From Archegozetes longisetosus (Eukaryota > Arthropoda > Arachnida > Sarcoptiformes > Trhypochthoniidae), in assembly GCA_018873245.2 (NCBI GenBank), contig JAEMBT020000009.1, forward strand, positions 9,403,288-9,467,287: 64,000 nt of DNA, read 5' to 3'. A program made the translations under genes and the position numbers. Positions 1-8,785 of this stretch are shown piece after piece (within the stretch, counting starts at the first letter, position 1; each line of letters begins with the position of its first letter). The notes beneath the pieces are model-generated. The model was not told where the DNA came from, made no database searches, and saw only the letters and a program-made list of their open reading frames with translations.

Positions 1-915
1 AATAACAAAATTAAAATGAAAAACATTGAAAAATTTGAAAATGACACTCATTTTTATCAATTATTTGAAAGAACGATAAATCTGACTTCAATTTCAGACT
101 GTTCTGCAAACTTGAGTTTTAATAATGACTTCAAGTATTACAATAATTGTGAAATAATTGGAAAAGTTTCGGAATTTATTAGTAAAAATCATCGATATGA
201 GAAATGTTTCACATTTTTCAATATAAATCAACGCAATATCAGAAAATTGAACTCATATCAAATGGATAAATCAAGTTATGTAAAGATTAAAATTTCGTTT
301 GAAAAGATTGGAGAATACCTGAACTGTTCGAATCAATATGATAGTAGTATAATTTATATAAGCCTTCATTCTCCCAGTTATGTATTCAGTTTATCGTATT
401 TTCATTCTTTAAAAATTGATTTCCGAGAAACAAATAAAATTCTTGCTTTTAAGTTCTCAAAAAGTGTTGTTGAAAGACTGGGATGGCCTCATCATACAGA
501 TTGTATTAAACAAAGCTTTGATTCTCAAACAAATGAAACTTATTCATTAGATGATTGCATTAATTCTTGTGTTTTAAATAAAGCTCTAGAAATAAGCAAA
601 TGGATTCCTTCTATTAATAACTTTAAAATTGATGTTGTATTAAATAATAAGACAATGAATACAAAACTCTGTGCCGAAAATTCATCTAAAGTACTATCTC
701 ATCAAAGAATAGCAATGTTTTGTCCCCGGAAATGTCGTCAGAACTGTGACATTGAATATATAAATAGTTACATATAAGATGTTCTCCGCAAGAAATCTAC
801 AGTAAAAGAGATTAGAGTAAATATAGAGAATTCTCCAATTTTCACATATAAGTTGAATAAAAGAGTAGTGTATATATGGCGAGGCTGGGACAGTACGATA
901 GTACGAGTCTACTAA
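1..915 (+). pseudogene. DEG/ENaC-family channel, extracellular part, broken
   Basis: The frame is open from the left edge, so the first ATG (16) need not be the start; the first transmembrane segment would lie outside the window. The translation has features of the DEG/ENaC extracellular domain: a GWPHHTDC motif near residue 155 (family PYP-x-TNC region), a YSLDDCINSC segment and a FCPRKCRQNC cluster near the end. A TAA stop lies at 775-777, but the same frame stays open beyond it to a stop at 913-915. That stretch reads like the family's next beta strands (ENSPIFTYKLNKR), until a repetitive segment replaces coding sequence near 888. No second transmembrane segment follows. I read this as a channel gene with one nonsense codon and a lost 3' end. 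DEG/ENaC channels are trimeric cation channels, greatly expanded in some mites. A short exon ending just before 775 is an alternative to the nonsense reading. Confidence 0.7.
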
Positions 916-1240
916 TAGTACAAATCATACTGTCCCAGATTCTCCAAAACTCATAAAATCAATAAAAAAACCTGGGACAGTACGAGCTCATACTTTTCAT
1001 ACCCCTCTAAAACTATTAATAAAATCACCAAAATTGAAGTTTTCATATCATTTAATATGGAATTTAAGCTAAAACACTACAGAAATCGTCTAAAATCATC
1101 ATGTTTTGCCACTACTATTCTGGGACAGTAGGAACTCGTACTATTCATGAAAAATAACAAATTTCATCAAATAAAATTCACAAAAATACAGAAAACAAAA
1201 GTGTTTTTTGGCTCATTACTTTGTACGAGTCAACAAGAAA
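886..1240. repeat. Dispersed GGGACAGTACGA motifs, direct and inverted
   Basis: The motif CTGGGACAGTACGA, often with TACGAGTC or ACTCGTAC beside it, occurs near 888, 970 and 1120 in direct orientation and near 930 inverted (ACTGTCCCAG). The block begins where the DEG/ENaC reading frame is lost, so it may mark the edge of an inserted element. No transposase is visible in it. Confidence 0.45.
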
Positions 1241-1485
1241 ATGTAAGAGTTTAATTTCCACAATTTTTTAGTACTTTAACCTGAGAATTTACTAAATTTC
1301 AACTAAAAGTTGATAATTTATTCATCAAATTCTATTAAAATGATAATAAAAGGGTCTTAGACGGCACATACGAAGGTGTTGCTTTTCTTGACTCATTTTC
1401 CTTTCCAAGCCATCAAATCCAATACTTTTTTAAGCCAAAAAATACAAAACATTTAAATATGGCAATTCAATGCACTGAATCTTAG

Positions 1486-1770
1486 TTACACAAACCAAAC
1501 CATGAAGTACGAAATGGCGTTTGTGAAGGTTGTTATGAGGATAGCGAATTTAGTTCTAGCGAGGATGAGGAATCTAGTTCTAGTGATGGTGAGATAATTT
1601 CAATCGTTTCACTCACGAATCCAAACAAGTTGTCTTCAAAGACTTGTACAAAGTGTAAGATTACTAAGGAGTTTGAATTGTTTCATAAGAACAGGAGAAA
1701 AAAGGATGGAAGGCAGATTTGGTGGAACTACTTAGTTATGCTATTACTACTTAGTATTCATTTATTATGA
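1486..1770 (+). pseudogene. Fragment with Cys-x2-Cys zinc-ribbon-like motif
   Basis: An open frame of 94 codons without a start ATG, bounded by TAG at 1483-1485 and TGA at 1768-1770. It has an acidic serine-rich stretch (SSSEDEESSSSDGE) followed by TCTKCKITKEFELFHKNRRK and KDGRQIWW. The C-x2-C-K-x2-K-x2-F pattern with a downstream KDG resembles the small zinc-binding motif of HNH-associated proteins in phages and large DNA viruses, where a second C-x2-C normally follows. Here that position is WWN, so the motif is incomplete. I see no gene around it; most likely a decayed mobile-element piece. Family assignment is tentative. Confidence 0.3.
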
Positions 1771-1887
1771 ACAATTTTACTTTAACTATTTATCACATAT
1801 TAGTATACGGCTTTATCATAGCATTTTTGTATGTTTTATATATCATAAATAATAAAGTGATTGTTGAAAAAATAACCGGCCAGCCCA

Positions 1888-2650
1888 TCAACCCATCATT
1901 TGTTTGAGCAATCCGTCCATAGTTGCGCCCCATACTTTGTATCCTTCAGGATTAAGGTGTAGCTTATCGTCTAAATACAAATTAGCTTTAACGGTGTTAA
2001 TAGTACTTCCAACAAATTTGTCCCACATATCCAAAAATCTGATACTATTTCCGTTGTCGTATTTAGCAATCAAAGTATTAATACTCTTGATTACATTGGC
2101 TGTGTTTAAGTCTCGGTCTCCTCTGGGAAGGATTCCGAGTGATAGTACCTTTGTTTTGGTTTTGGTCTGCAATAAGTCAATTATTGTTTTAATGCCTTTA
2201 GCTATATCTTCGGGTTTAACTCCTACAAGTAATATAAGTTAACATTCAATTAATAGTTTATACTAACTTATATGATATATATACCTTACCGTTGTAAAGA
2301 TTATTAGTGCCAATCAAGAGTACAACAACTTTGGGTGTAAGGCCAGCAACTTCTCCGTTTTCTATACGCCAAATAACGTGTTGGGTTATGTCGCCACCGA
2401 TACCGTAATTAACGGCATGCATTGAGCCATAGTACTGATTCCATATGCTCTGCGAACCCCACTCCCAGCCTTCGGTTATAGAGTCACCATAGAATATGAG
2501 TTTGATACTGCTTCCCATACTCTTAGTTTCATTTAAGAATTTTTGATGTCGGGGCACATTCCTCACTTCAGGTTCCCAGGGATTCGCGGCCGAACTCAAT
2601 AGGATATATTGAAATAATATTAAGGCTAAAACTGATATTTGTCTAAACAT
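1888..2650 (-). CDS. Secreted PAF-acetylhydrolase-like SGNH esterase
   Basis: Two exons: 2650-2290 and 2222-1888, with donor CG|GTAAGG and acceptor TTGTAG|GA, phase 1. The joined frame is 231 codons plus stop, close to the 229-231 residues of PAF-AH Ib catalytic subunits. SGNH blocks are present: GDSITEGW (nucleophile Ser, residue about 55), NYGIGGD (block II), LLIGTNN (block III, split just before the intron) and DDKLHLNPEGY (block V with catalytic Asp and His). Unlike the cytosolic mammalian alpha subunits, it begins with a clean signal peptide (MFRQISVLALILFQYILLSS), so it probably acts in the secretory route or outside the cell. Expected activity is ester or acetyl-ester hydrolysis; the substrate cannot be inferred. 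G+C is near 50% in a counted line, well above the flanks. Confidence 0.88.
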
Positions 2651-3314
2651 ATTTTAATACTTATAGTCTGTTATTACTAGAAATTTTACAAAATTTTTTT
2701 TGATTTTATGTAATTCTCATACCGGATTTAGATAAAAGCATATGTTCACTTTCCTAAACAATTCAATTATCATTCAAGGATTCGATGTTTATTCAGTTTA
2801 TAATCAATTTTTGATGTTATCTAACCTTGATTCATTTACGTGAGGTGGTTTGGTTATAAATTATAGGACCAGGACTTTTTCGGCGGATTTACAGTCACAG
2901 GTACTGCCCGCCATTAATACTATTATCATTATTTTTTGCATTAATATAGGCTTGTTTCTTTTAAATTTTTTCTAGAAGTTCAATAAATGAGAAACCTATT
3001 ATCCTTATAAATGAGGAAATCAACTATATCCTTAATGGAGACTATGTTGCTACCATCAATATAATAGTACTGAGCGACTATAGCTAGTTGAACCAATAAC
3101 AAAAATGGGTAGAATCTTAAAGTTAACGTCTTTTTTATTTCTAAGTATTATGTCATACATATCTATTTAAAGGTCAAATCTATATATTCCATATTAGATC
3201 AGATTCGATCAGGTAAAAATAAATATTGTTCTAGAGCGGTCAGATTAAGTTCATTACCTCGACCAGGTTCGATCAGTTTTGAATGTATTTAATGTCAGAT
3301 TTCAATAGTATTAA
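2651..3314. other. Intergenic, no gene seen
   Basis: AT-rich spacer upstream of the minus-strand esterase. It contains several short CGATCAG/GATCAG repeats between 3185 and 3325 but no coding pattern. Confidence 0.4.
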
Positions 3315-3737
3315 ATGCAAGATCAGTTGAATAGTATAAAGTACACGAGCACAATATTACCAGATGACATACGTAAAAACATGTTAATGAAAAAGGTTTT
3401 AGCGTTTGTTCAAGCGAAAGAAAAGCATCCTGAACTAACAAAACCACAACTTTGTAAGATGATGGGGATATCAGATTCAAGCCTTAACCGTATTATAAAA
3501 GATTTAAATATGAAGAGTTTCTATCGTCATGAGGTGCCTGTAAATAGAAAAAAGACAGATCTAATAGACAATAAAAGGATTAGTAAAGGTACTAAGAAGT
3601 TATCTTTAAAGGGTGAAGCGATAGCGAACACAAGCGAAATGTGTGGATTTGTATCCCCTAATGACATCTATGGAATGGAAATGACACCAATTATAAACTA
3701 TAATAATATGTTAAGTGATTCGTTGATTAACGTTTAA
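3315..3737 (+). CDS. Unrecognised basic protein with helix-turn-helix-like segment
   Basis: A 140-codon ORF opening with ATG. Residues about 38-65 (TKPQLCKMMGISDSSLNRII) look like a helix-turn-helix: an acidic/basic helix, a GIS turn and a second helix. A lysine-rich stretch (VNRKKTDLIDNKRISKGTKK) follows. The C-terminal third has no recognised motif. I do not recognise the family. It lies next to a decayed minus-strand region (3871-5400) that also looks foreign to the surrounding host genes, so both may be parts of one old large mobile or virus-derived element; that is inference. It has no internal stop, in contrast to its neighbour. Confidence 0.4.
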   Translation: MQDQLNSIKYTSTILPDDIRKNMLMKKVLAFVQAKEKHPELTKPQLCKMMGISDSSLNRIIKDLNMKSFYRHEVPVNRKKTDLIDNKRISKGTKKLSLKGEAIANTSEMCGFVSPNDIYGMEMTPIINYNNMLSDSLINV

Positions 3738-3870
3738 TTCTTTAGCCTTTGGGTGAGAAAATTTTAAGTTCCACTCATTTGTATAAGTTTAACTTTCCAT
3801 AATAAAAAAAGTATATCAATGTTAAAAACCAAGTAATATATAAACCAAAACCGGTTATTTTATTATTAAC

Positions 3871-5400
3871 TTAATGTGACAATGTCATTAAAGGAGATAT
3901 GCTATCCTTCCTATGTTCTAAATTGTTTTTAAATTTAAAGATAAAATATAGTAAGATTATACCAAATACAATTGAAACGCAAATTAAATTATAAATCCAA
4001 CACCATGATTTTTTATTTTCAGAACAAAGTGATTTAACTTTTTCATCAGCATTGTTTATTAATTATTCAGTTATCGTTATTTATAAGAAGAAAGTGTGTC
4101 CAAAAATCGACGTTTAGCTCTTTATTATTGTTTCTAATTACAAGATTTTTATTTAGCAAAGTATGGATCTTTTTTCATCATAGTGATTAATATCTTTAAG
4201 TTCTTTCTCTAAAACATTAATTTTATTATCCTTCAACTCAATTTCTTCATCCATTCTTTCAATAGTTTCAACAGCTGCTATACCTAATTCTTTTTAAATT
4301 CTATTTTCTGCATAAACGAAGTTTAGAAAAAATCAACGATTCTTTATATAATTGATTAGCAGCTTGAGCTTTAGATTCAACGAAACATAAAAAATTTAAT
4401 GATATAAAGAATCAAGTTTCTTAACTCTACTTTTTTATTTAATTCAATAAGTTCTTGGTCATAATTAAAAATGGTTTTAATTGAAATTAATATTTATTTA
4501 TAATTCTATCTATTGGATGAGATTTTTCATTTAATGATTTTACATTATTATTTCTTAAACAAATTTTAGAATCTTTGTTTCTATTAAGCGAAGTCAATTG
4601 TTTAACACCATGAGTCTCGCTTGCGGTCGACAACTTCGTTGGAGTTACACTTTTCTTATCAGGAGCAATTTCTTTTAATGGTTTAACTCCATAAAGATTT
4701 GTATAATTATAAAATTTTTAAAACATCTTCTTTCAAATGTTTTAATTTTATATTACCACCATTTATAAGATATTTTCTATAATCATGTGATAACATATTT
4801 TCATATATTTTACCATCAAACATTAATAAATTTTCTTTAATATAATTTAATGCAATTGGAGTATAATTATCTATTTTTCTTTTAGATGATATTATAAAAT
4901 TATTGTTTATATCTTTATGTATAAAACATCTTATTGTAGAGTTTTTCATTTATTATAAAAAATATCCTATTATATATTAATACATTCAGTACCGTAAAGG
5001 TACTGTGTGTACATCTTTCCGGTACGGAAAGGGTTAAAATATATAATTATTTTTAATAATTTCTGCACCATTTTTAAGAGATGTAACATTAATTGTCGTT
5101 ATTTTTCTATATTTTTAAAAGTTGGACCTTTTCTACCAGATCTCATATTTTTTAATTCTTCATCACTATATGTTTGTATACCTTCATTATCAGAAATAGG
5201 TCATAAATCATCATGATATTTAATATTTTTAATGTATTTGACATATATTTTGATAATGGTTTATTATTTTCAGTCTCTACAATTAATGTTGAAAACATAT
5301 TATTTAATTCATCTAAACCTGAATTATCGTTATGTTTTTCTGCTTGTTTCTTAATAATTTTCTTGTATTCTTCTTCTCTTTTTAATAATTTCTCATTAAA
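3871..5400 (-). pseudogene. Decayed coding region with coiled coils and a membrane anchor
   Basis: Read on the minus strand, coding-like sequence appears in several frames. Near 5400-5190 is a charged coiled-coil stretch (KREEEYKKIIKKQAEKH), then a segment ending KGPTFKNIEK (about 5070). ORF 4949-4707 begins MKNSTIRCFIHKDINNN. About 4700-4500 reads NLYGVKPLKEIAPDKK onward. About 4290-4160 is coiled coil (ETIERMDEEIELKDNKINVL). About 4045-3871 ends with a hydrophobic segment (WIYNLICVSIVFGIILLYF) and a short basic/polar tail before TAA. Frames change repeatedly and stops intervene, so no protein can be made as it stands. I do not recognise the parent gene. A decayed Polinton/Maverick-like or other large element is one guess, unsupported by any diagnostic polymerase or integrase here. 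Confidence 0.4.
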
Positions 5401-5788
5401 AATGAACTGTCCGTGCTTTCTATTAGGAAATACTATCAGGCAATTGGATTATAGATTTCAAAATCTCAATATTTGTCTAAATGCGACTCAAACTAAACTA
5501 TTTCATGAACGCTATACAAAATTGTGTATCACATTGTGTCCAATCGATTGTATTAATGATGAATTTATCGTTGTCAAAAGAAAAACTTATCGACTAATTC
5601 ATGAGTTCTTGAAATTCACTCTAAATTGGGACGAAAGTAAACCATTCATTATAAACAAAGAGACACCTGTCATGACATTCAATGATTATTTTTGTTATAT
5701 CGGAGGCCTGTTTGAGATGTGGTTTGGAGTTAGTGCTAATCGACTATGTGAAATCATTTTGAAAAACCTCAGAAATTTTCTTCATTAA
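5401..5788 (+). pseudogene. DEG/ENaC-family channel, 3' fragment with second membrane segment
   Basis: The frame from about 5401 gives the C-terminal part of a DEG/ENaC channel. It has a KLCITLCPIDC cluster (the same CP-x2-C site seen at 715-750), beta-strand sequence with WDESKPFIINKE, then the pre-TM2/TM2 region FNDYFCYIGGLFEMWFGVSA, which carries the family's GG-LFxxWxGxS signature. It stops soon after TM2, without a cytoplasmic tail. It repeats part of the sequence in the fragment at the left edge rather than continuing it, so the two come from different paralogues. The upstream part of the gene is missing; coding sequence gives way at about 5400 to the decayed minus-strand region. No stop lies inside the conserved part, so it could be the last exon of a gene whose other exons I cannot find. 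Confidence 0.65.
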
Positions 5789-6346
5789 TAACTTATTATC
5801 GAATTTTATTAAATATTTTTGTTGAAACTATTTTTTCAGAATCCTCTTGGCAAACACTTGTAGATTTTACATTCTCATTTGTTTTTCATCTGTAAAATAT
5901 CCGAATTTAAAAGAGCATACTGTAAAAACTTTTACTCACACAAAATACATAAATTTTTTCTTGTACAAATAGCAGTTATTAATTTACACAAAATTCGACC
6001 TTCACTTGAGAACTATTATTTATTTTAAAAACCAAATGTCCTAAAATTTGCTTCTTTCAAAGATAATCTTTATCGAAAAATATATTTTTATCTATTAAAC
6101 TACTCTAATGCTCAAATTTCTTAGCACAAAAGTCACATAATAAGAAAAACTGAAGATTTTATTAGAAGCAGTGGTTACGTGAAATATATTAGTACTAACA
6201 AAGTCATAAAAATATTCATATTTGCTCACATGCTCCTGAATTCAATTAATGCAAAAATGTTAATCATGATCAACAAAATTGAAGCATAATATCACACTTA
6301 TTCGTGCTGATCTCTAAGTATAAACTCAAACCATTTATTAAATATC
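5789..6346. other. Intergenic, no gene seen
   Basis: AT-rich sequence with no coding pattern on either strand. Confidence 0.4.
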
Positions 6347-6349
6347 TTA

Positions 6350-6551
6350 CCTCTGACTTTCTTGAATATCAACAATTTGTCGATGAAATCGGTCTGAAAG
6401 TTGAGCGAAAGTATAGAAAACAGTTGGATATATTAAGAGGTGTAATTTAATACCGATTGTAGATATAAGAAATGCTGGACATATTGTTTCAACTGACAAA
6501 CCGCTGGCTATGCTCACAATCATCAAACAAACATCAGAATACATAGCCCTC
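6350..6551 (-). CDS. Hydrophobic exon-like ORF, unassigned
   Basis: A minus-strand frame with an acceptor-like end (TTTGTCTGAG| near 6551) and a strong donor (CAGAG|GTAAGAT at 6351/6350). It encodes a hydrophobic run (VCLMIVSIASGLSV and FLISTIGIKLHLLIYPTVF) followed by a polar segment (QLSDRFHRQIVDIQES). This fits an internal exon of a multi-pass membrane protein, possibly a gustatory receptor, given the receptors at 6957 and 57567. No partner exons were found, so it may be an orphan exon of a decayed gene. Confidence 0.3.
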
Positions 6552-6956
6552 AGACAAAGTAATTAATTTTTAGTTGTTGAAAAATTGTTTTATTTTACAA
6601 CTTTATATTATCATTAGTTTATCTCATGTCAAATTCTATTAGTCTCTATTTCTATTGATATTAATATTAATTTTGTGGTTTTATCTTCAATACTTGCGTA
6701 AAAACATAATTTTTGAAATTTGATCAACAATTAAACAGAATTAATTAAAAAACAAAATTTTAAAACGCATTTTAAGCTCAATTCAATACATGACTTACGT
6801 AAACAAATATATTATCAAGTGTTTGAAGTCTTATGAATGGTGTGCTATTTTCGCTTGTAGTACCAATACACCAGAACAAGTTAGAATTCATTTGTCGACT
6901 CACCAATATTTTAGAGAAGTTGAAAATTTTCCAAAATTTATCATAAAATCATAGGT

Positions 6957-7440
6957 ATGAGTGAGAGTTCTGAGAGTATCTCTAAGAGTGATATAAGTGA
7001 GTTTAAAAATCGTGATTTTGTTATCAATGATATAGATTCAGCACTTTATAGATATGCTTTCATCTATAAATATGATACCAATCATTATTTTGATAATCGA
7101 GCTAAGAGAAGAAAACAAAAATTTCAAACATTAAACTCTGTGTATTTGGTTATTTTTTGGTATTTTACGTATTGTACTGTTTCAGAAATGATAAAAATGG
7201 AAAATTTCCCATTTTAAACTTAGATATACTTCAATACTTTGGAGATGCTATTCAGTTATGTGAGCGTGTCTATTGGTCTGATTCTTGCCTTCGTTATTAT
7301 AAAACTTTTAAACAATGAAAAAAGTATTCTCGGTGGTTCTATGTCATCAGAGTTTTAAAAGAAATTCAAAATATGAACACAATTAGAACATATGATGAGA
7401 ATGAATAGAAACGATTTACCATAAGAGTAAAACTTTAAAA
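6957..7440 (+). pseudogene. Gustatory-receptor-like gene, decayed N-terminal half
   Basis: The first 86 codons (6957-7217) resemble the N-terminal region of the complete receptor at 57567: a polar start, basic KRRKQKFQTL, then a hydrophobic TM1-like stretch (VYLVIFWYFTYCTVSEMI). In another frame the sequence continues with LDILQYFGDAIQ (compare RQLVYFGSPWNY in the intact gene). From about 7318 it reads KKYSRWFYVIRVLKEI and, after a stop, KRFTIRVKL, which lines up with KKHYGWIEIFEFLTGA and GIKLMNRSKL of the intact gene. The order of blocks is the same, but there is a frameshift near 7215 and two stops. No later exons found. The receptor would have been a seven-TM ligand-gated channel of chemosensory cells. 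The alignment was by eye over short, weakly similar blocks. Confidence 0.45.
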
Positions 7441-8530
7441 AATCATCGAAAAATACGATCATAGTTTTTGTTATATTGCTATTTTTATTACCGTTCCACC
7501 AGTTTCTAAATAAAAATTCGAAATAAATATCTATAAAAAAATAGGTTTCATCTTATTATTAAGGCTTGAAAACCAGGTTTGTGAAACTTCGAGGTGTAGC
7601 CGTAAAAACTAGAAATTGAATTTTAAACTTGTTTATAGTCTTGTATTTGAAAATAAGTCCTTGAATCTTGATTGAATTTCAATATTGCGCAAATTTATTA
7701 AGTATTTTCCAAGAAGTAAATATATTTTTTCATTCTGTCTTTATTTCATTTTTGTTTTGCAATTGCCTTATTTTTTATGCATAAAGTTTTTTCATAATTC
7801 ATTAGAATATATTGATTAAATTGATTGATCTGATCGTTATATAGAGATAACAAGAATATTTCAATAGCATTTTGTATCTGATAAGCCTTTCTTTGTTGAC
7901 CACGTCAAATTTAGTAAAAACGCTATTTTTACTATTTATCGTGTTATTCTTTTTAAATTAACACATGAGTGAAAGCTATTAATAACAGGTTATCTCGAGT
8001 TAACTTCCTTTTTGGATTTTAATTTAATTATGCTCTTTGACTTGTGCTTTACCCATACTAAACAATTCAACACACGTCTCAATGAAAAAATAATTTATTG
8101 GCATCACAAAACATATCAATTTTAATGTTAATGTAACTTAAGCGCAACTTTCAATTAGTTTTTCTTTTTATCACTGATTAAGAGATAATCTATTATTACT
8201 CGTTTTCATTCATATATACTGTACGTGTAACTTATATATCTCAGGCTTCTATATACTCAATGTCAACGAATTATGATCAAATAACTTGACAAAGTTTTAG
8301 CAAAACACCATACTTTAATCAATGACAATTTAGCATACAATTAAGTTAACAATATAGGTAGTAAATAGAAAATCAGAATTAGATAAAAAATTATTTGATA
8401 TCAATTATTAATCCGCTTACAAGATAAAAATTGTTTGTAAAAATCCTAACTCTGTGCAGAGTTCCAAAGTTAGTGATTAAGTCATGAGGTACGTATTTTC
8501 TTCTATCAGCCTCTGTTGCCTCTATTGCCT
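7441..8530. other. Intergenic, no gene seen
   Basis: AT-rich sequence; no ORF or repeat structure I can support. Confidence 0.4.
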
Positions 8531-8725
8531 CTAATGCCTATTACCTCTACTTCCAACTCCAGAAATAGGTCTAATTGGCCGTCCACTTCCACCTCCAGCG
8601 GTTAAAGGCTGTATTTGGTTATAAGGACGAGGAGGACGGCGTTGACATTCAATCGGGTATGAAGTTAAGAGCAGCACAACTAAAAGAATAGTCGCTGTGG
8701 ACGCCAAAAGTTTAATCAAAATCAT
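8531..8725 (-). CDS. Small secreted Gly/Arg/Pro-rich peptide precursor
   Basis: I chose the ATG at 8725, not 8785, because the signal peptide begins there: MILIKLLASTATILLVVLLL followed by TSYPIECQ. The mature part is about 36 residues, rich in Arg, Pro and Gly (RRPPRPYNQ, GGGSGRPIRPISGVGSRGN). The frame ends at TAG (8531-8533), but the next bases encode a GIRGNRGNRG repeat in another frame, ending in TGA. The pattern suggests a 1-2 base lesion just before the stop cut short a longer GRGN-repeat tail, or that a splice is missed. Short cationic Gly/Pro/Arg-rich secreted peptides in arthropods include antimicrobial and cuticular peptides; no family is assignable. Confidence 0.5.
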   Translation of the reverse strand: MILIKLLASTATILLVVLLLTSYPIECQRRPPRPYNQIQPLTAGGGSGRPIRPISGVGSRGNRH

Positions 8726-8785
8726 TTCAACTGATTTTCTTGTAACAATAACTCTCGACGAAAGACTAACTCGGATGAACTTCAC

